A DNA stretch of 44,878 nt from Lachnospiraceae bacterium (GCA_024693225.1 JAILLI010000048.1:1-44878), one strand, 5' to 3'; counted from the stretch's first letter, positions 8,419-17,177 are shown. Program-made: numbers and translations. Notes: generated by a model not told the origin, from the letters alone.

Positions 8419-9374
8419 AACCTTTAACATACTACATCGACAAATGCATAACCTTCGTTTATCTGGCCGCCCTGGCAGGGGGTCTGTTTGTCTGTACCTT
8501 CGAGGACACCAAAGCGGCAGATGAGAACAGGAAGGCAGTCAACATCAGGTGCGTAGCCTCTGTAGAGACCGTAGGCTATATTACGGCGGATGATTTCCTG
8601 CTTGAACGCGAGAGACCGGCTGATAAGGAAGATATAAGGAAGTATCTTGAGAAACTTAAGAGAAACGGTATCCCCGACGCTCTGTCCGATCAGGAGGATA
8701 CGGCAGAAGAGGAAGAAGTTACAGAAGAGGCCGAGCCGGAGGATAAGGATGACAGTAAAGATGAGGCCGCCAAAGACGGGGACGACTTCGATGAAGTATA
8801 CATTGACCGGGATGACTGGAGACTGATCCTTGTCAACAAACAGAACCCCGTGCCCGAAGATTACGAAGTAAAACTTGCGGGCCTGTCCGACAGTCAGAAG
8901 GCTGATGAGAGGATCATAGACGATATATACCGGATGATGGATGCCGCCGCAGAGGACGGGGTGGATCTGATGATCTGTTCGGCATACAGATCATATGACA
9001 GGCAGAAAAGACTCTTTGACAATAAGATAAATACTCTGATGCGACAGGGGATGACATATCTTGAGGCCTACAGGGAAGGATCGATGAACGTTACGGTTCC
9101 CGGAACCAGCGAGCATCATCTGGGTCTTGCCCTTGATATCCTTACCGGCTCCTATACAAAGATGGATGATGGTTTCGGTGATACCGAGGCAGGCAGGTGG
9201 CTTGCCGCAAATGCACCCGATTACGGCTTTATCCTCCGCTATCCCAGGGGCAAGGAAGAGATCACCGGAATAGTTTATGAACCCTGGCATTTCAGGTATG
9301 TAGGCAGGGAATACGCCAAGGACATCACAAGGCGCGGCCTGTGCCTTGAGGAATACCTCAAGGGCGGTTTCTGA
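8415..9374 (+). CDS. VanY-type D-alanyl-D-alanine carboxypeptidase, membrane anchored
   Basis: This zinc peptidase of the M15B/VanY family would trim the terminal D-Ala of peptidoglycan stem peptides outside the membrane. The 319-residue protein starts with an uncleaved-looking signal or anchor helix (about 12-28). A long acidic, probably disordered linker (about 92-127) follows, then the catalytic domain. The active-site pattern is intact: CSAYRSYDRQ (188-197), the zinc motif SEHHLGLALD with His234 and Asp241, and a downstream EPWH supplying the base Glu and the third ligand. The acidic linker is longer than in compact VanY enzymes. It overlaps the lactonase-like gene by 4 bp and tgt by 1 bp. 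Confidence 0.9.
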   Translation: MKPLTYYIDKCITFVYLAALAGGLFVCTFEDTKAADENRKAVNIRCVASVETVGYITADDFLLERERPADKEDIRKYLEKLKRNGIPDALSDQEDTAEEEEVTEEAEPEDKDDSKDEAAKDGDDFDEVYIDRDDWRLILVNKQNPVPEDYEVKLAGLSDSQKADERIIDDIYRMMDAAAEDGVDLMICSAYRSYDRQKRLFDNKINTLMRQGMTYLEAYREGSMNVTVPGTSEHHLGLALDILTGSYTKMDDGFGDTEAGRWLAANAPDYGFILRYPRGKEEITGIVYEPWHFRYVGREYAKDITRRGLCLEEYLKGGF

Positions 9375-10510
9375 TGTACAGGATACTCAAGACTGAAGGA
9401 AGGGCCAAGAGAGGTGAGTTCTCAACCGTTCACGGGACCGTGCAGACTCCCGTCTTCATGAACGTGGGAACGGCAGCAGCCATAAAAGGTGCCGTATCAT
9501 CTGAAGATCTCAAGGAACTTGGCTGCCAGATAGAGCTCAGTAACACATATCATTTACACGTCCGTCCCGGAGATGAGATCATAAAGAAACTGGGCGGACT
9601 TCATAAATTTATGGTCTGGGACAGACCGATACTTACTGATTCGGGCGGTTTTCAGGTATATTCCCTTGCATCACTTCGAAAGATAAAGGAAGAAGGCGTC
9701 TGGTTCAATTCACATGTTGACGGACGTAAGATATTCATGGGTCCCGAGCAGTCAATGCAGATCCAGTCAAATCTCGCGAGCACGGTGGCAATGGCCTTTG
9801 ACGAGTGCCCCTCATCACTGGCGGAGAGGTCATATGTACAGGCCTCTGTTGACAGGACCACCAGGTGGCTTATCCGGTGCAGGGATGAGCTGGCAAGGCT
9901 CAATGAGCTTCCGGATACCATAAACCGTGACCAGATGCTATTTGGGATCAATCAGGGGGCCATCTTCCCCGATATCCGTATAGAACACGCAAAAAGAATA
10001 GCCGACCTGGATCTTCCCGGCTATTCCATAGGGGGCCTTGCCGTCGGAGAACCCAATGAAGTCATGTATGACATATTGGATCAGGTAGTACCTTATCTTC
10101 CGCAGGATAAACCCACCTATCTGATGGGAGTCGGAACTCCCAGGGATATACTTGAAGGAGTATCCCGTGGGGTAGACTTTTTTGACTGTGTCTATCCGAC
10201 CAGGAACGGGAGGCACGGACATCTCTATACCAACAGGGGGACGGTCAGACTCTTAAATGCCAGATATGAGACTGATGAGAGCCCCATAGAAGAAGGTTGC
10301 CAATGTCCCGTCTGCAGAAGATACAGCAGGGCATATATAAGACATCTGCTCAAGGCAAAGGAGATGCTGGGAATGCGACTTTGCGTCATGCATAACCTTT
10401 ACTTCTACAACAATATGATGGAGGAGATAAGGGATGCCATAGATAAGGGATGCTTTGAAACATATAAAAAGAGGAAACTTGAAGGCATGTGTGAGGAAGC
10501 ACCCTTTTAA
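9374..10510 (+). CDS. tgt: Queuine/preQ1 tRNA-guanine transglycosylase
   Basis: Exchanges guanine 34 of tRNAs with GUN anticodons for a 7-deazaguanine base in the queuosine pathway. The 378-residue protein shows both catalytic aspartates: Asp89 in DSGGFQVYS and Asp271 in FFDCVYPTR. The structural zinc site is complete with Cys309, Cys311, Cys314 and His340. The ATG shares its A with the TGA of the preceding gene (TGATG), so translation is coupled. No queA is adjacent. The usual neighbour yajC follows but has a separate promoter. Confidence 0.97.
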   Translation: MYRILKTEGRAKRGEFSTVHGTVQTPVFMNVGTAAAIKGAVSSEDLKELGCQIELSNTYHLHVRPGDEIIKKLGGLHKFMVWDRPILTDSGGFQVYSLASLRKIKEEGVWFNSHVDGRKIFMGPEQSMQIQSNLASTVAMAFDECPSSLAERSYVQASVDRTTRWLIRCRDELARLNELPDTINRDQMLFGINQGAIFPDIRIEHAKRIADLDLPGYSIGGLAVGEPNEVMYDILDQVVPYLPQDKPTYLMGVGTPRDILEGVSRGVDFFDCVYPTRNGRHGHLYTNRGTVRLLNARYETDESPIEEGCQCPVCRRYSRAYIRHLLKAKEMLGMRLCVMHNLYFYNNMMEEIRDAIDKGCFETYKKRKLEGMCEEAPF

Positions 10511-10518
10511 AATAGAAC

Positions 10519-10547
10519 TTGAAACATGTACTGTTGTTGTGTATTAT
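10519..10547 (+). promoter_or_regulatory. yajC promoter
   Basis: TTGAAA (10519-10524), a 17-bp spacer and TATTAT (10542-10547) form a near-consensus promoter that begins eight bases after the tgt stop codon. The ribosome site GGAGG lies at about 10571-10575, before the yajC ATG. Confidence 0.65.
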
Positions 10548-10582
10548 TAAACAAGTTATTTTAATGAACCGGAGGTTATTTC

Positions 10583-10912
10583 ATGAATTCTATAATTCTT
10601 TCGGCTGCCCAGGGCGGCGGTACCAGCGGCATACTCCTGATGGTGGGATATATAGCCATATTCGGTGTGGCGATCTATTTTCTCATGATCAGACCCCAGA
10701 AAAAAGAACAGAAGAGGATGGAAGCTCTTTTATCGACAATGGCTCCCGGAGATTCGGTGCTTACCACCAGCGGATTTTACGGAGTGGTCATTGATGTTAC
10801 GGATGATACTGTCATAGTCGAGTTCGGTAATAACAAGAACTGCCGGATACCGATGCAGAAATCCGCGATCACACAGGTTGAAAAGCCTGAGGATGCAGCG
10901 GCTGCCGAATGA
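10583..10912 (+). CDS. yajC: Preprotein translocase accessory subunit YajC
   Basis: A small membrane protein that associates with the Sec translocase and SecDF. The 109-residue product has one transmembrane helix (about 16-36), followed by the family hallmark [13 protein letters not shown] and a small beta domain containing [20 protein letters not shown] precedes the ATG at good spacing. The common partners secD and secF do not follow; a terminator and then ilvD come next, so here yajC is a single-gene transcript. Confidence 0.95.
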   Translation: MNSIILSAAQGGGTSGILLMVGYIAIFGVAIYFLMIRPQKKEQKRMEALLSTMAPGDSVLTTSGFYGVVIDVTDDTVIVEFGNNKNCRIPMQKSAITQVEKPEDAAAAE

Positions 10913-10937
10913 TGGTTTTCCCCCTTACAGGGAATTG

Positions 10938-10963
10938 AAGGTGTCCGCATCGGGCACCTTTTT
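10938..10963 (+). terminator. Intrinsic terminator after yajC
   Basis: GGTGTCCG (10940-10947) pairs with CGGGCACC (10951-10958), one G-T wobble included, around a CAT loop. Five T residues follow. It lies 47 bases upstream of ilvD, so it could also act as an attenuator for read-through into the amino acid genes. Confidence 0.85.
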
Positions 10964-11009
10964 AGGATGTATAGGAAAGCAGACAAAAGACTGCAAGAGG
11001 AGGCGGGAT

Positions 11010-12677
11010 ATGAAAAGTGATGCGGTAAAAAAAGGAAGTGCTCAGGCACCGCACAGATCTTTGTTCCATGCTCTGGGATTTACACGGGAAGAGATGGAAA
11101 GACCCCTGGTGGGAATAGTCAGTTCATATAATGAGATCGTACCGGGGCATATGAACCTGGACAAGATAACCGAAGCGGTCAAACTCGGTGTGGCGATGAA
11201 CGGTGGAACACCCGTCGTCTTTCCCGCCATAGCCGTATGCGACGGGATCGCAATGGGCCACATAGGAATGAAGTATTCACTGGTGACAAGGGATCTTATA
11301 GCGGATTCAACGGAATGCATGGCTATAGCACATCAGTTTGATGCCCTTGTCATGATACCCAACTGCGACAAGAACGTTCCCGGACTTCTTATGGCAGCGG
11401 CCCGCATCAATGTCCCCACTGTATTTGTATCGGGAGGTCCCATGCTGGCCGGTCACGTGAAGGGGAAAAAGAGAAGTCTGTCCTCCATGTTTGAAGCTGT
11501 CGGAGCACAGGCCGCAGGCAAGATGACCGAAGAAGAGGTCTGCGATTTCGAGGAGCATGTCTGCCCCACATGCGGATCATGCTCGGGAATGTATACGGCT
11601 AATTCCATGAACTGTCTGACGGAAGCTCTTGGTATGGGACTTGCCGGAAACGGGACCATACCGGCCGTTTATTCCGAAAGACTGGCTCTTGCCAAGCATG
11701 CGGGAATGGCAGTCATGGACCTTTACAGAAAGGACATAAGACCCCGGGATATCATCACAAAGGAATCGATCATTAATGCCCTTACGGTCGATATGGCACT
11801 GGGATGCTCGACCAATTCGATGCTCCATATCCCGGCCATAGCACATGAGATAGGATACGATTTTGACATTACGATGGCAAATGAGATCTCGGAGAGAACC
11901 CCTAACCTGTGCCATCTTGCACCGGCCGGTCCCACTTATATGGAAGACCTTAACGAAGCAGGAGGTGTACATGCGGTCATGAAACAGCTTGCCGATGCGC
12001 ATCTTCTCAATACGGAATGTATGACCGTTACGGGAAAGACCCTGGGAGAAAACATAGCCGGCTGCATAAACAAGGATCCCGCCGTCATCCGTCCCATGGA
12101 CGATCCCTATTCAAAGACAGGCGGGCTTGCCGTTCTTACCGGTAACATAGCACCTGACGGATCGGTTGTAAAAAGATCCGCGGTTGCGGACAGCATGCTC
12201 GTACACGAAGGCCCTGCAAGGGTATTTGACTGTGAGGAGAATGCCATAGCAGCCATCAAGGGTGGGAAGATACAGCCCGGTGATGTTGTTGTCATCCGTT
12301 ATGAAGGACCTAAGGGAGGCCCCGGTATGCGTGAGATGTTAAATCCCACATCTGCCATTGCCGGAATGGGTCTCGGAGAGAGCGTAGCCCTTATCACGGA
12401 CGGAAGATTTTCCGGAGCCAGCCGTGGTGCATCCATAGGCCACGTTTCACCGGAAGCCGCAGTTGGCGGACCTATAGCCCTTATAGAGGAAGGTGATATC
12501 ATATGCGTTGATATCCCCAATACGTCGCTTAATGTCAAAGTGTCCGATGAGGAGATGGAAAACAGGCGCTCAAAATGGAAGCCCAGGGAAGCAAAAGTGA
12601 CGACGGGTTATCTTGCAAGATATGAGAAGCTTGTCACAAGCGGTGACAAGGGCGCTGTTCTCAAGTCGGTATTTTAA
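11010..12677 (+). CDS. ilvD: Dihydroxy-acid dehydratase
   Basis: Dehydrates 2,3-dihydroxy acids to 2-oxo acids in valine, isoleucine and leucine synthesis, using an iron-sulfur cluster. The 555-residue protein carries cluster ligand Cys119 in NCDKNVPG and the [19 protein letters not shown] block (from Cys185). [14 protein letters not shown] is the C-terminal family signature. The ATG at 11010 is chosen because GAGGAGG lies just upstream and the protein then starts at the normal place. An in-frame ATG at 10878 lies inside yajC and upstream of the terminator, so it is not credible. No clear promoter sits between that terminator and this gene. ilvB follows after 40 bp. Confidence 0.96.
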   Translation: MKSDAVKKGSAQAPHRSLFHALGFTREEMERPLVGIVSSYNEIVPGHMNLDKITEAVKLGVAMNGGTPVVFPAIAVCDGIAMGHIGMKYSLVTRDLIADSTECMAIAHQFDALVMIPNCDKNVPGLLMAAARINVPTVFVSGGPMLAGHVKGKKRSLSSMFEAVGAQAAGKMTEEEVCDFEEHVCPTCGSCSGMYTANSMNCLTEALGMGLAGNGTIPAVYSERLALAKHAGMAVMDLYRKDIRPRDIITKESIINALTVDMALGCSTNSMLHIPAIAHEIGYDFDITMANEISERTPNLCHLAPAGPTYMEDLNEAGGVHAVMKQLADAHLLNTECMTVTGKTLGENIAGCINKDPAVIRPMDDPYSKTGGLAVLTGNIAPDGSVVKRSAVADSMLVHEGPARVFDCEENAIAAIKGGKIQPGDVVVIRYEGPKGGPGMREMLNPTSAIAGMGLGESVALITDGRFSGASRGASIGHVSPEAAVGGPIALIEEGDIICVDIPNTSLNVKVSDEEMENRRSKWKPREAKVTTGYLARYEKLVTSGDKGAVLKSVF

Positions 12678-12717
12678 GGATCACATGACTGTTTGTATTA
12701 TCGAAAGGAATGATATC

Positions 12718-14388
12718 ATGGAGTTGACCGGTTCTCAGATAGTTATGGAATGTCTCCTGGAGCAGGGTGTCGATACGGTTTTCGGATACCCGGGAGGGAC
12801 CATACTCAATATTTATGATGAACTCTATAAGTATAAGGATAAGATAAGACATATACTCACAAGCCATGAGCAGGGAGCTGCCCATGCGGCCGACGGATAT
12901 GCAAGGGCAACCGGAAAGGTAGGCGTCTGCCTGGCTACGAGCGGACCCGGCGCTACAAATCTTGTCACTGGGATCGCGACCGCCTATATGGATTCCGTGC
13001 CCATGGTAGCCATCACGGCAAACGTCAATCTGCCCCTTCTTGGCAAGGACACCTTCCAGGAGGTTGATATAGCGGGTGTGACCATGCCCATAACCAAGCA
13101 CGGATACATAGTAAAGGACGTGACGACCCTGGCGGATACATTAAGGAATGCTTTTGCCATAGCAAGATCCGGCCGTCCGGGACCTGTACTCGTTGATATC
13201 ACAAAGGATGTTACTGCGGCAAAGTGTGAATATTCCGCAAGCAAACCCCTTGAGAGAAAGCTTCCCGTCAGATTTACCGATGATGATATAAAAACAGCCC
13301 TTGACCTTATAGAAGGATCAAAGAAACCCTTTATCTATGCCGGAGGAGGGGTTGTTATATCGGGCGCATCCAAAGAACTTGCCGAATTCGCAAGAAAGCT
13401 TGATGCACCGGTATGCGATACCCTTATGGGCAAGGGAGGATTTGACGGTACCGACCCGCTGTACACCGGGATGATAGGCATGCACGGTACAAAAGCATCG
13501 AATCTGGGGGTCAGTGAATGTGACCTTCTGATCGCGATAGGGGCAAGGTTTTCCGACCGCGTCATAGGTAATGCCGCCAAATTTGCTCCAAAAGCAAAAG
13601 TTCTTCATATCGATATAGATCCGGCCGAGATCAACAAGAACATCAAGACCAGTGCCAGTGTCATAGGAGATGTGAAAGAAGTCCTTACGATACTCAACTC
13701 TCATCTGAAACAGGCAAAGAGACCGGAATGGACCGGACATATAGGTGCCCTGAAGGATGAATATCCCCTGAAGTACGATACGACCGGCCTTACATGTCCC
13801 TATATCATAGAAAAGCTTTATGAGGTTACAAAGGGTCAGGCCATAATCACAACCGATGTGGGACAGCATCAGATGTGGGCGGCCCAGTATTACAAGTACT
13901 CAAAGCCCAGGACTTTCCTCTCATCCGGCGGCCTGGGGACCATGGGATACGGTCTGGGTGCCTGTATAGGTGCCAAGGTCGGATGCCCCGATAAGATCGT
14001 CTGCAACATAGGAGGTGACGGCTGCTTCCGCATGAACATGAACGAGCTTGCAACCGCCTCAAGATATGACATACCCATAATACAGATAGTCATAAACAAT
14101 TCCGTTCTGGGTATGGTTAGGCAGTGGCAGACTCTTTTCTACGGCGGAAGGTATTCCAACACCGTCCTTAAGGATAAGGTGGATTTCTGTAAAGTTGCCG
14201 AGGCTCTGGGCTGTGAGGCAATAAAGGTCACCAGAAAAGAAGAGGTGGAAGATGCACTTAAGCGGGCGATTGAAATGAAAGCCCCTGTTGTGATAGAATG
14301 TGTCATTGACAGTGATGACAAGGTATTCCCGATGGTATCGCCCGGTGCGGCCATCTCGGATGTATTTGATGCTGATGATTTAGAGTGA
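12718..14388 (+). CDS. ilvB: Acetolactate synthase, large (catalytic) subunit
   Basis: Condenses pyruvate with pyruvate or 2-oxobutyrate, the first shared step of branched-chain amino acid synthesis. The 556-residue protein is a ThDP enzyme: activating Glu51 in SHEQGAAHAADGYARATG, and the ThDP-Mg motif from GDG at 433-435 to NN at 460-461. The start at 12718 has AAAGGA nine bases upstream; an in-frame ATG further upstream overlaps ilvD and lacks a site. No regulatory subunit gene ilvN is adjacent. The TGA stop lies inside the left end of a MITE-like element. Without that insert the frame would continue eight codons and end next to the serC start. Confidence 0.96.
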   Translation: MELTGSQIVMECLLEQGVDTVFGYPGGTILNIYDELYKYKDKIRHILTSHEQGAAHAADGYARATGKVGVCLATSGPGATNLVTGIATAYMDSVPMVAITANVNLPLLGKDTFQEVDIAGVTMPITKHGYIVKDVTTLADTLRNAFAIARSGRPGPVLVDITKDVTAAKCEYSASKPLERKLPVRFTDDDIKTALDLIEGSKKPFIYAGGGVVISGASKELAEFARKLDAPVCDTLMGKGGFDGTDPLYTGMIGMHGTKASNLGVSECDLLIAIGARFSDRVIGNAAKFAPKAKVLHIDIDPAEINKNIKTSASVIGDVKEVLTILNSHLKQAKRPEWTGHIGALKDEYPLKYDTTGLTCPYIIEKLYEVTKGQAIITTDVGQHQMWAAQYYKYSKPRTFLSSGGLGTMGYGLGACIGAKVGCPDKIVCNIGGDGCFRMNMNELATASRYDIPIIQIVINNSVLGMVRQWQTLFYGGRYSNTVLKDKVDFCKVAEALGCEAIKVTRKEEVEDALKRAIEMKAPVVIECVIDSDDKVFPMVSPGAAISDVFDADDLE

Positions 14389-14501
14389 ACGAATTTAATT
14401 TGTTCACTCCGCGCCGATTGCGAGGCATCGAAGATGCCCTTCATATCGCAATCGTGCGCACCAAGTAGCTAAAGTAAACGAAATTGTTTATTTCGTTTAC
14501 T
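14384..14501. mobile_element. MITE-like 118-bp insertion between ilvB and serC
   Basis: The element has imperfect terminal inverted repeats (AGTGAACGAA at 14384-14393; the complement of 14492-14501 is AGTAAACGAA, 9 of 10 identical). It is flanked by a direct 4-bp repeat, TTAG at 14380-14383 and 14502-14505, as expected of a target-site duplication. Inside are three palindromes: 14384-14408, 14411-14459 (outer stem GATTGCGA/TCGCAATC, inner stem GGCATC-GAA-GATGCC) and 14469-14505 (16-bp perfect stem, 5-nt loop). It encodes no protein and supplies the ilvB stop codon. Mobilisation in trans by a transposase elsewhere is inferred. Confidence 0.65.
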
Positions 14502-14505
14502 TTAG
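14469..14505 (+). repeat. Perfect 16-bp inverted repeat just upstream of serC
   Basis: CTAAAGTAAACGAAAT (14469-14484) and ATTTCGTTTACTTTAG (14490-14505) form a perfect stem around TGTTT. There is no downstream T-tract, so it is not a standard terminator. It ends six bases before the serC ribosome site and could affect serC translation or message stability. Confidence 0.7.
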
Positions 14506-14526
14506 ACAGGCAAGGAGGAGATTGAA

Positions 14527-15609
14527 GTGGGAAGAGTGTATAATTTTTCCGCAGGTCCGGCAGTTTTACCCGAGGAGGTCCTCAAAGAAGCTGCAGATGA
14601 GATGCTCGATTACAGGGGCAGTGGACAGTCCGTTATGGAAATGTCACACCGTTCCAAGGTCTTTGACGGGATAATCAAGGAAGCTGAAGCTGATATCCGT
14701 GATATCATGAATATCCCCGATAACTACAAGGTACTTTTCCTTCAGGGAGGAGCTTCCCAGTTTTTCGCGGAAGTTCCCATGAACCTCATGAAGAACAGGA
14801 AGGCCGGTTATATCATTACGGGCCAGTGGGCAAAAAAGGCATTTGCCGAAGCCAAGATCTTCGGTGAGGCTGTAGAACTTGCATCATCTGCCGACAAGAC
14901 CTTCTCATATATACCCGACTGCAGTGATCTGCCGATCACCGATGACATGGATTATGTCTATATATGCGAGAATAATACCATATACGGGACCAAATACAAA
15001 AAGCTTCCCGATACAAAGGGAAAGACACTCGTTGCCGATGTCAGCTCATGCTTCCTGTCGGAACCCGTTGATGTTACAAAGTACGGAGTGATCTATGGCG
15101 GAGTACAGAAGAACGTCGGACCCGCCGGCTGCGTTATAGCCATAATCAGGGAAGATCTTATAACAGATGATGTGCTTCCCGGAACGCCGACCCTTCTCAA
15201 GTGGAAGACACAGGCCGATGCACTCTCGCTTTACAATACACCGCCCTGTTATACCATATACATCTGCGGCAAGGTCTTTAAATGGATCAAAAAGATGGGC
15301 GGCCTTTCGGCAATGAAGGAACATAACGAGAAGAAGGCAAAGATATTCTATGATTTCCTCGACTCATCTTCGATGTTCAAGGGCACCGTGGAGCCTTCAT
15401 CAAGGTCTCTTATGAACGCGCCTTTTGTAACGGGTGATGCGGATCTTGATGCAAAGTTCATCAAAGAGGCTGCTGATGCCGGCTTCGTCAATCTCAAAGG
15501 CCACAAGACCGTGGGAGGTATGAGAGCCAGTATGTACAATGCCATGCCCATTGAAGGTGTGGAAAAGCTCGTTGCATTCATGAAAGAATTCGAAAAGGAG
15601 AACAGATAA
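14527..15609 (+). CDS. serC: Phosphoserine aminotransferase
   Basis: This PLP enzyme converts 3-phosphohydroxypyruvate to phosphoserine, the second step of serine synthesis. The 360-residue protein starts with the family opening YNFSAGPAVLPEEV, and the PLP lysine is Lys195 in YGGVQKNVGPAG. Translation begins at GTG, supported by AAGGAGGAG just upstream and by the family N-terminus. Its stop overlaps the serA start (TAATG), so the two enzymes are coupled. The junction to ilvB has been stretched to 138 bp by a repeat element. Confidence 0.97.
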   Translation: MGRVYNFSAGPAVLPEEVLKEAADEMLDYRGSGQSVMEMSHRSKVFDGIIKEAEADIRDIMNIPDNYKVLFLQGGASQFFAEVPMNLMKNRKAGYIITGQWAKKAFAEAKIFGEAVELASSADKTFSYIPDCSDLPITDDMDYVYICENNTIYGTKYKKLPDTKGKTLVADVSSCFLSEPVDVTKYGVIYGGVQKNVGPAGCVIAIIREDLITDDVLPGTPTLLKWKTQADALSLYNTPPCYTIYICGKVFKWIKKMGGLSAMKEHNEKKAKIFYDFLDSSSMFKGTVEPSSRSLMNAPFVTGDADLDAKFIKEAADAGFVNLKGHKTVGGMRASMYNAMPIEGVEKLVAFMKEFEKENR

Positions 15610-16772
15610 TGTTTCGTTATACATGCCTTAATCCCATAGCACGTGTCGGACTGGACGGTTTCGACAGTAATTTTGCCAAAGTCGATGATATAAAGGATGC
15701 AGACGGAGTGCTGGTCCGCAGCGCTTCCATGCATGATATGGATCTTCCGGAAAAGCTTCTGTGCATAGCCCGTGCAGGAGCCGGTGTGAACAATATACCT
15801 CTTGAGGAATGTGCCAATAAGGGTATAGTCGTATTCAACACTCCCGGAGCAAACGCCAACGGGGTAAAGGAACTCGTGATCGCGGGAATGCTCCTGGCAA
15901 GCCGTGACATAGTGGGCGGTATCAACTGGGTCAGCGAGAACAAGGATAACGCCGACATAGCAAAGCTTGCGGAGAAACAGAAGAAGAGCTTCGCGGGTAC
16001 CGAGATAATGGACAAGAAGCTGGGTATCATAGGGCTTGGAGCCATAGGTGTAAGGGTTGCCAATGCGGCAAAACACCTGGGTATGGAAGTCTATGGATAC
16101 GATCCTTATATATCGGTTGATGCGGCCTGGAATCTGTCAAGGGATATAAAGCATGTGCTCTCGATAGATGAGATATACGCAAACTGTGATATCATCACCA
16201 TCCATGTGCCGCTTATGGACAGCACGAAGAACACCATAAATGCAGAGGCCATAGACAAGATGAAGGACGGCGTTGTGATCTTAAACTTTGCAAGGGATCT
16301 TCTCTGCGACGAAGAGGCTGTGCTCGAGGGCATCAAAAAGGGAAGGATCGCCAGATATGTTTCAGACTTCCCCAACCCTGTCACGGCAGGGCAGAGCGGA
16401 TGTATCGTCATCCCCCATCTGGGAGCATCGACAGAAGAATCCGAGGACAACTGTGCCAAGATGGCAGTCAGGGAGATGGTGGATTATCTCAATAACGGAA
16501 ACATAGTCAATTCCGTCAATTATCCCAAGGCAGACATGGGTGTATGCCGGACCCTGGGACGTATAACGATCCACCACAGGAACGTTACCAATATGATCAC
16601 GAGGTTTTCGGGTATATTCTCCGATGCGGGGATCAACATCTCGGACATGGTAAATTCGTCAAAGGGCGAGTTTGCTTATACCATGATCGATGTCGACTCT
16701 GACATAAAGCCTGATTTTGTGGAAAAGATCTCCGGAATAGAAGGTGTGATCAGGGTAAGGGTCATCAAATAA
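15609..16772 (+). CDS. serA: D-3-phosphoglycerate dehydrogenase
   Basis: Oxidises 3-phosphoglycerate to 3-phosphohydroxypyruvate, the committed step of serine synthesis. The 387-residue protein has the NAD-binding GLGAIG motif (142-147), catalytic Arg229 in NFARDLL and catalytic His270 in IPHLGAS. A C-terminal ACT domain (about 318-387) is typical of serine feedback control. The usual Glu of the Arg-Glu-His triad is not obvious: the equivalent stretch reads YVSDFPNP, without an EP pair. This may be a subfamily trait. The gene is coupled to serC by a 1-bp overlap and followed by a terminator. Confidence 0.95.
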   Translation: MFRYTCLNPIARVGLDGFDSNFAKVDDIKDADGVLVRSASMHDMDLPEKLLCIARAGAGVNNIPLEECANKGIVVFNTPGANANGVKELVIAGMLLASRDIVGGINWVSENKDNADIAKLAEKQKKSFAGTEIMDKKLGIIGLGAIGVRVANAAKHLGMEVYGYDPYISVDAAWNLSRDIKHVLSIDEIYANCDIITIHVPLMDSTKNTINAEAIDKMKDGVVILNFARDLLCDEEAVLEGIKKGRIARYVSDFPNPVTAGQSGCIVIPHLGASTEESEDNCAKMAVREMVDYLNNGNIVNSVNYPKADMGVCRTLGRITIHHRNVTNMITRFSGIFSDAGINISDMVNSSKGEFAYTMIDVDSDIKPDFVEKISGIEGVIRVRVIK

Positions 16773-16792
16773 AGGATACGGACAAATGATCA

Positions 16793-17059
16793 TCAGACGG
16801 GGAGGTCGAGAACATCGTCCTCCCCGTATTTTTGACGAAATTCGGCCTCGGCCTCGGCTCCTGCTTCACTTGCAAGATCCATGTATTTTATGAAAACATC
16901 TTCAACATTCATCTGATATTCTATCGACAGCTTCTGCATTATGGGGCGGAGCTCTTCAAGCTGTTTGGATACATGTGTTTTCTGGGGATCTATATCTCCA
17001 AGCACCTTTTCCGCATATTCGTTGATCTTATCGAGAAATTCCCTGTCTTCGGCAGTCAT
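16793..17059 (-). CDS. Small helical protein of unknown function
   Basis: An 88-residue acidic protein on the minus strand. The start at 17059 is supported by AAGGAGGG at ideal spacing. An in-frame upstream start would add a 50-residue proline-rich tail with no ribosome site. The sequence (MTAEDREFLDKINEYAEKVL, a middle stretch HVSKQLEELRPIMQKL, then an Ala/Glu-rich helix) predicts mostly alpha helix, with no signal peptide or membrane segment. I do not recognise the family. It stands alone between two rightward operons, and its last codons double as the serA terminator. Confidence 0.7.
   Translation of the reverse strand: MTAEDREFLDKINEYAEKVLGDIDPQKTHVSKQLEELRPIMQKLSIEYQMNVEDVFIKYMDLASEAGAEAEAEFRQKYGEDDVLDLPV
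16797..16833 (+). terminator. Intrinsic terminator after serA, inside the end of the opposing gene
   Basis: ACGGGGAGG (16797-16805) pairs perfectly with CCTCCCCGT (16819-16827) around a 13-nt loop, and ATTTTT follows. The same bases encode the last residues (DDVLDLPV) of the leftward gene at 16793-17059, so the terminator is embedded in coding sequence. Confidence 0.75.
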
Positions 17060-17148
17060 GATACCCTCCTTATAGGTTCTGTATGCATATACGATACCAT
17101 CCCGCCGGAAAAAAGTAAATGGAAGCGGCAAAGGATTTGTATTTGGTG

Positions 17149-17177
17149 TTGTAAAAGCAGGCAAGTATTGATACAAT
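17149..17177 (+). promoter_or_regulatory. Promoter of the DUF1015-glgB unit
   Basis: TTGTAA (17149-17154), a 17-bp spacer and TACAAT (17172-17177). Transcription would start near 17184 and leave a leader of about 88 nt that contains the stem-loop at 17209-17242. Confidence 0.6.

Noticed and set aside
10878-11009. An upstream in-frame start for ilvD
   Set aside because: It lies within yajC and ahead of an intrinsic terminator, and the ATG at 11010 has GAGGAGG and the family N-terminus.
12613-12717. An upstream in-frame start for ilvB inside ilvD
   Set aside because: The added 35 residues do not match the family, and AAAGGA supports 12718.
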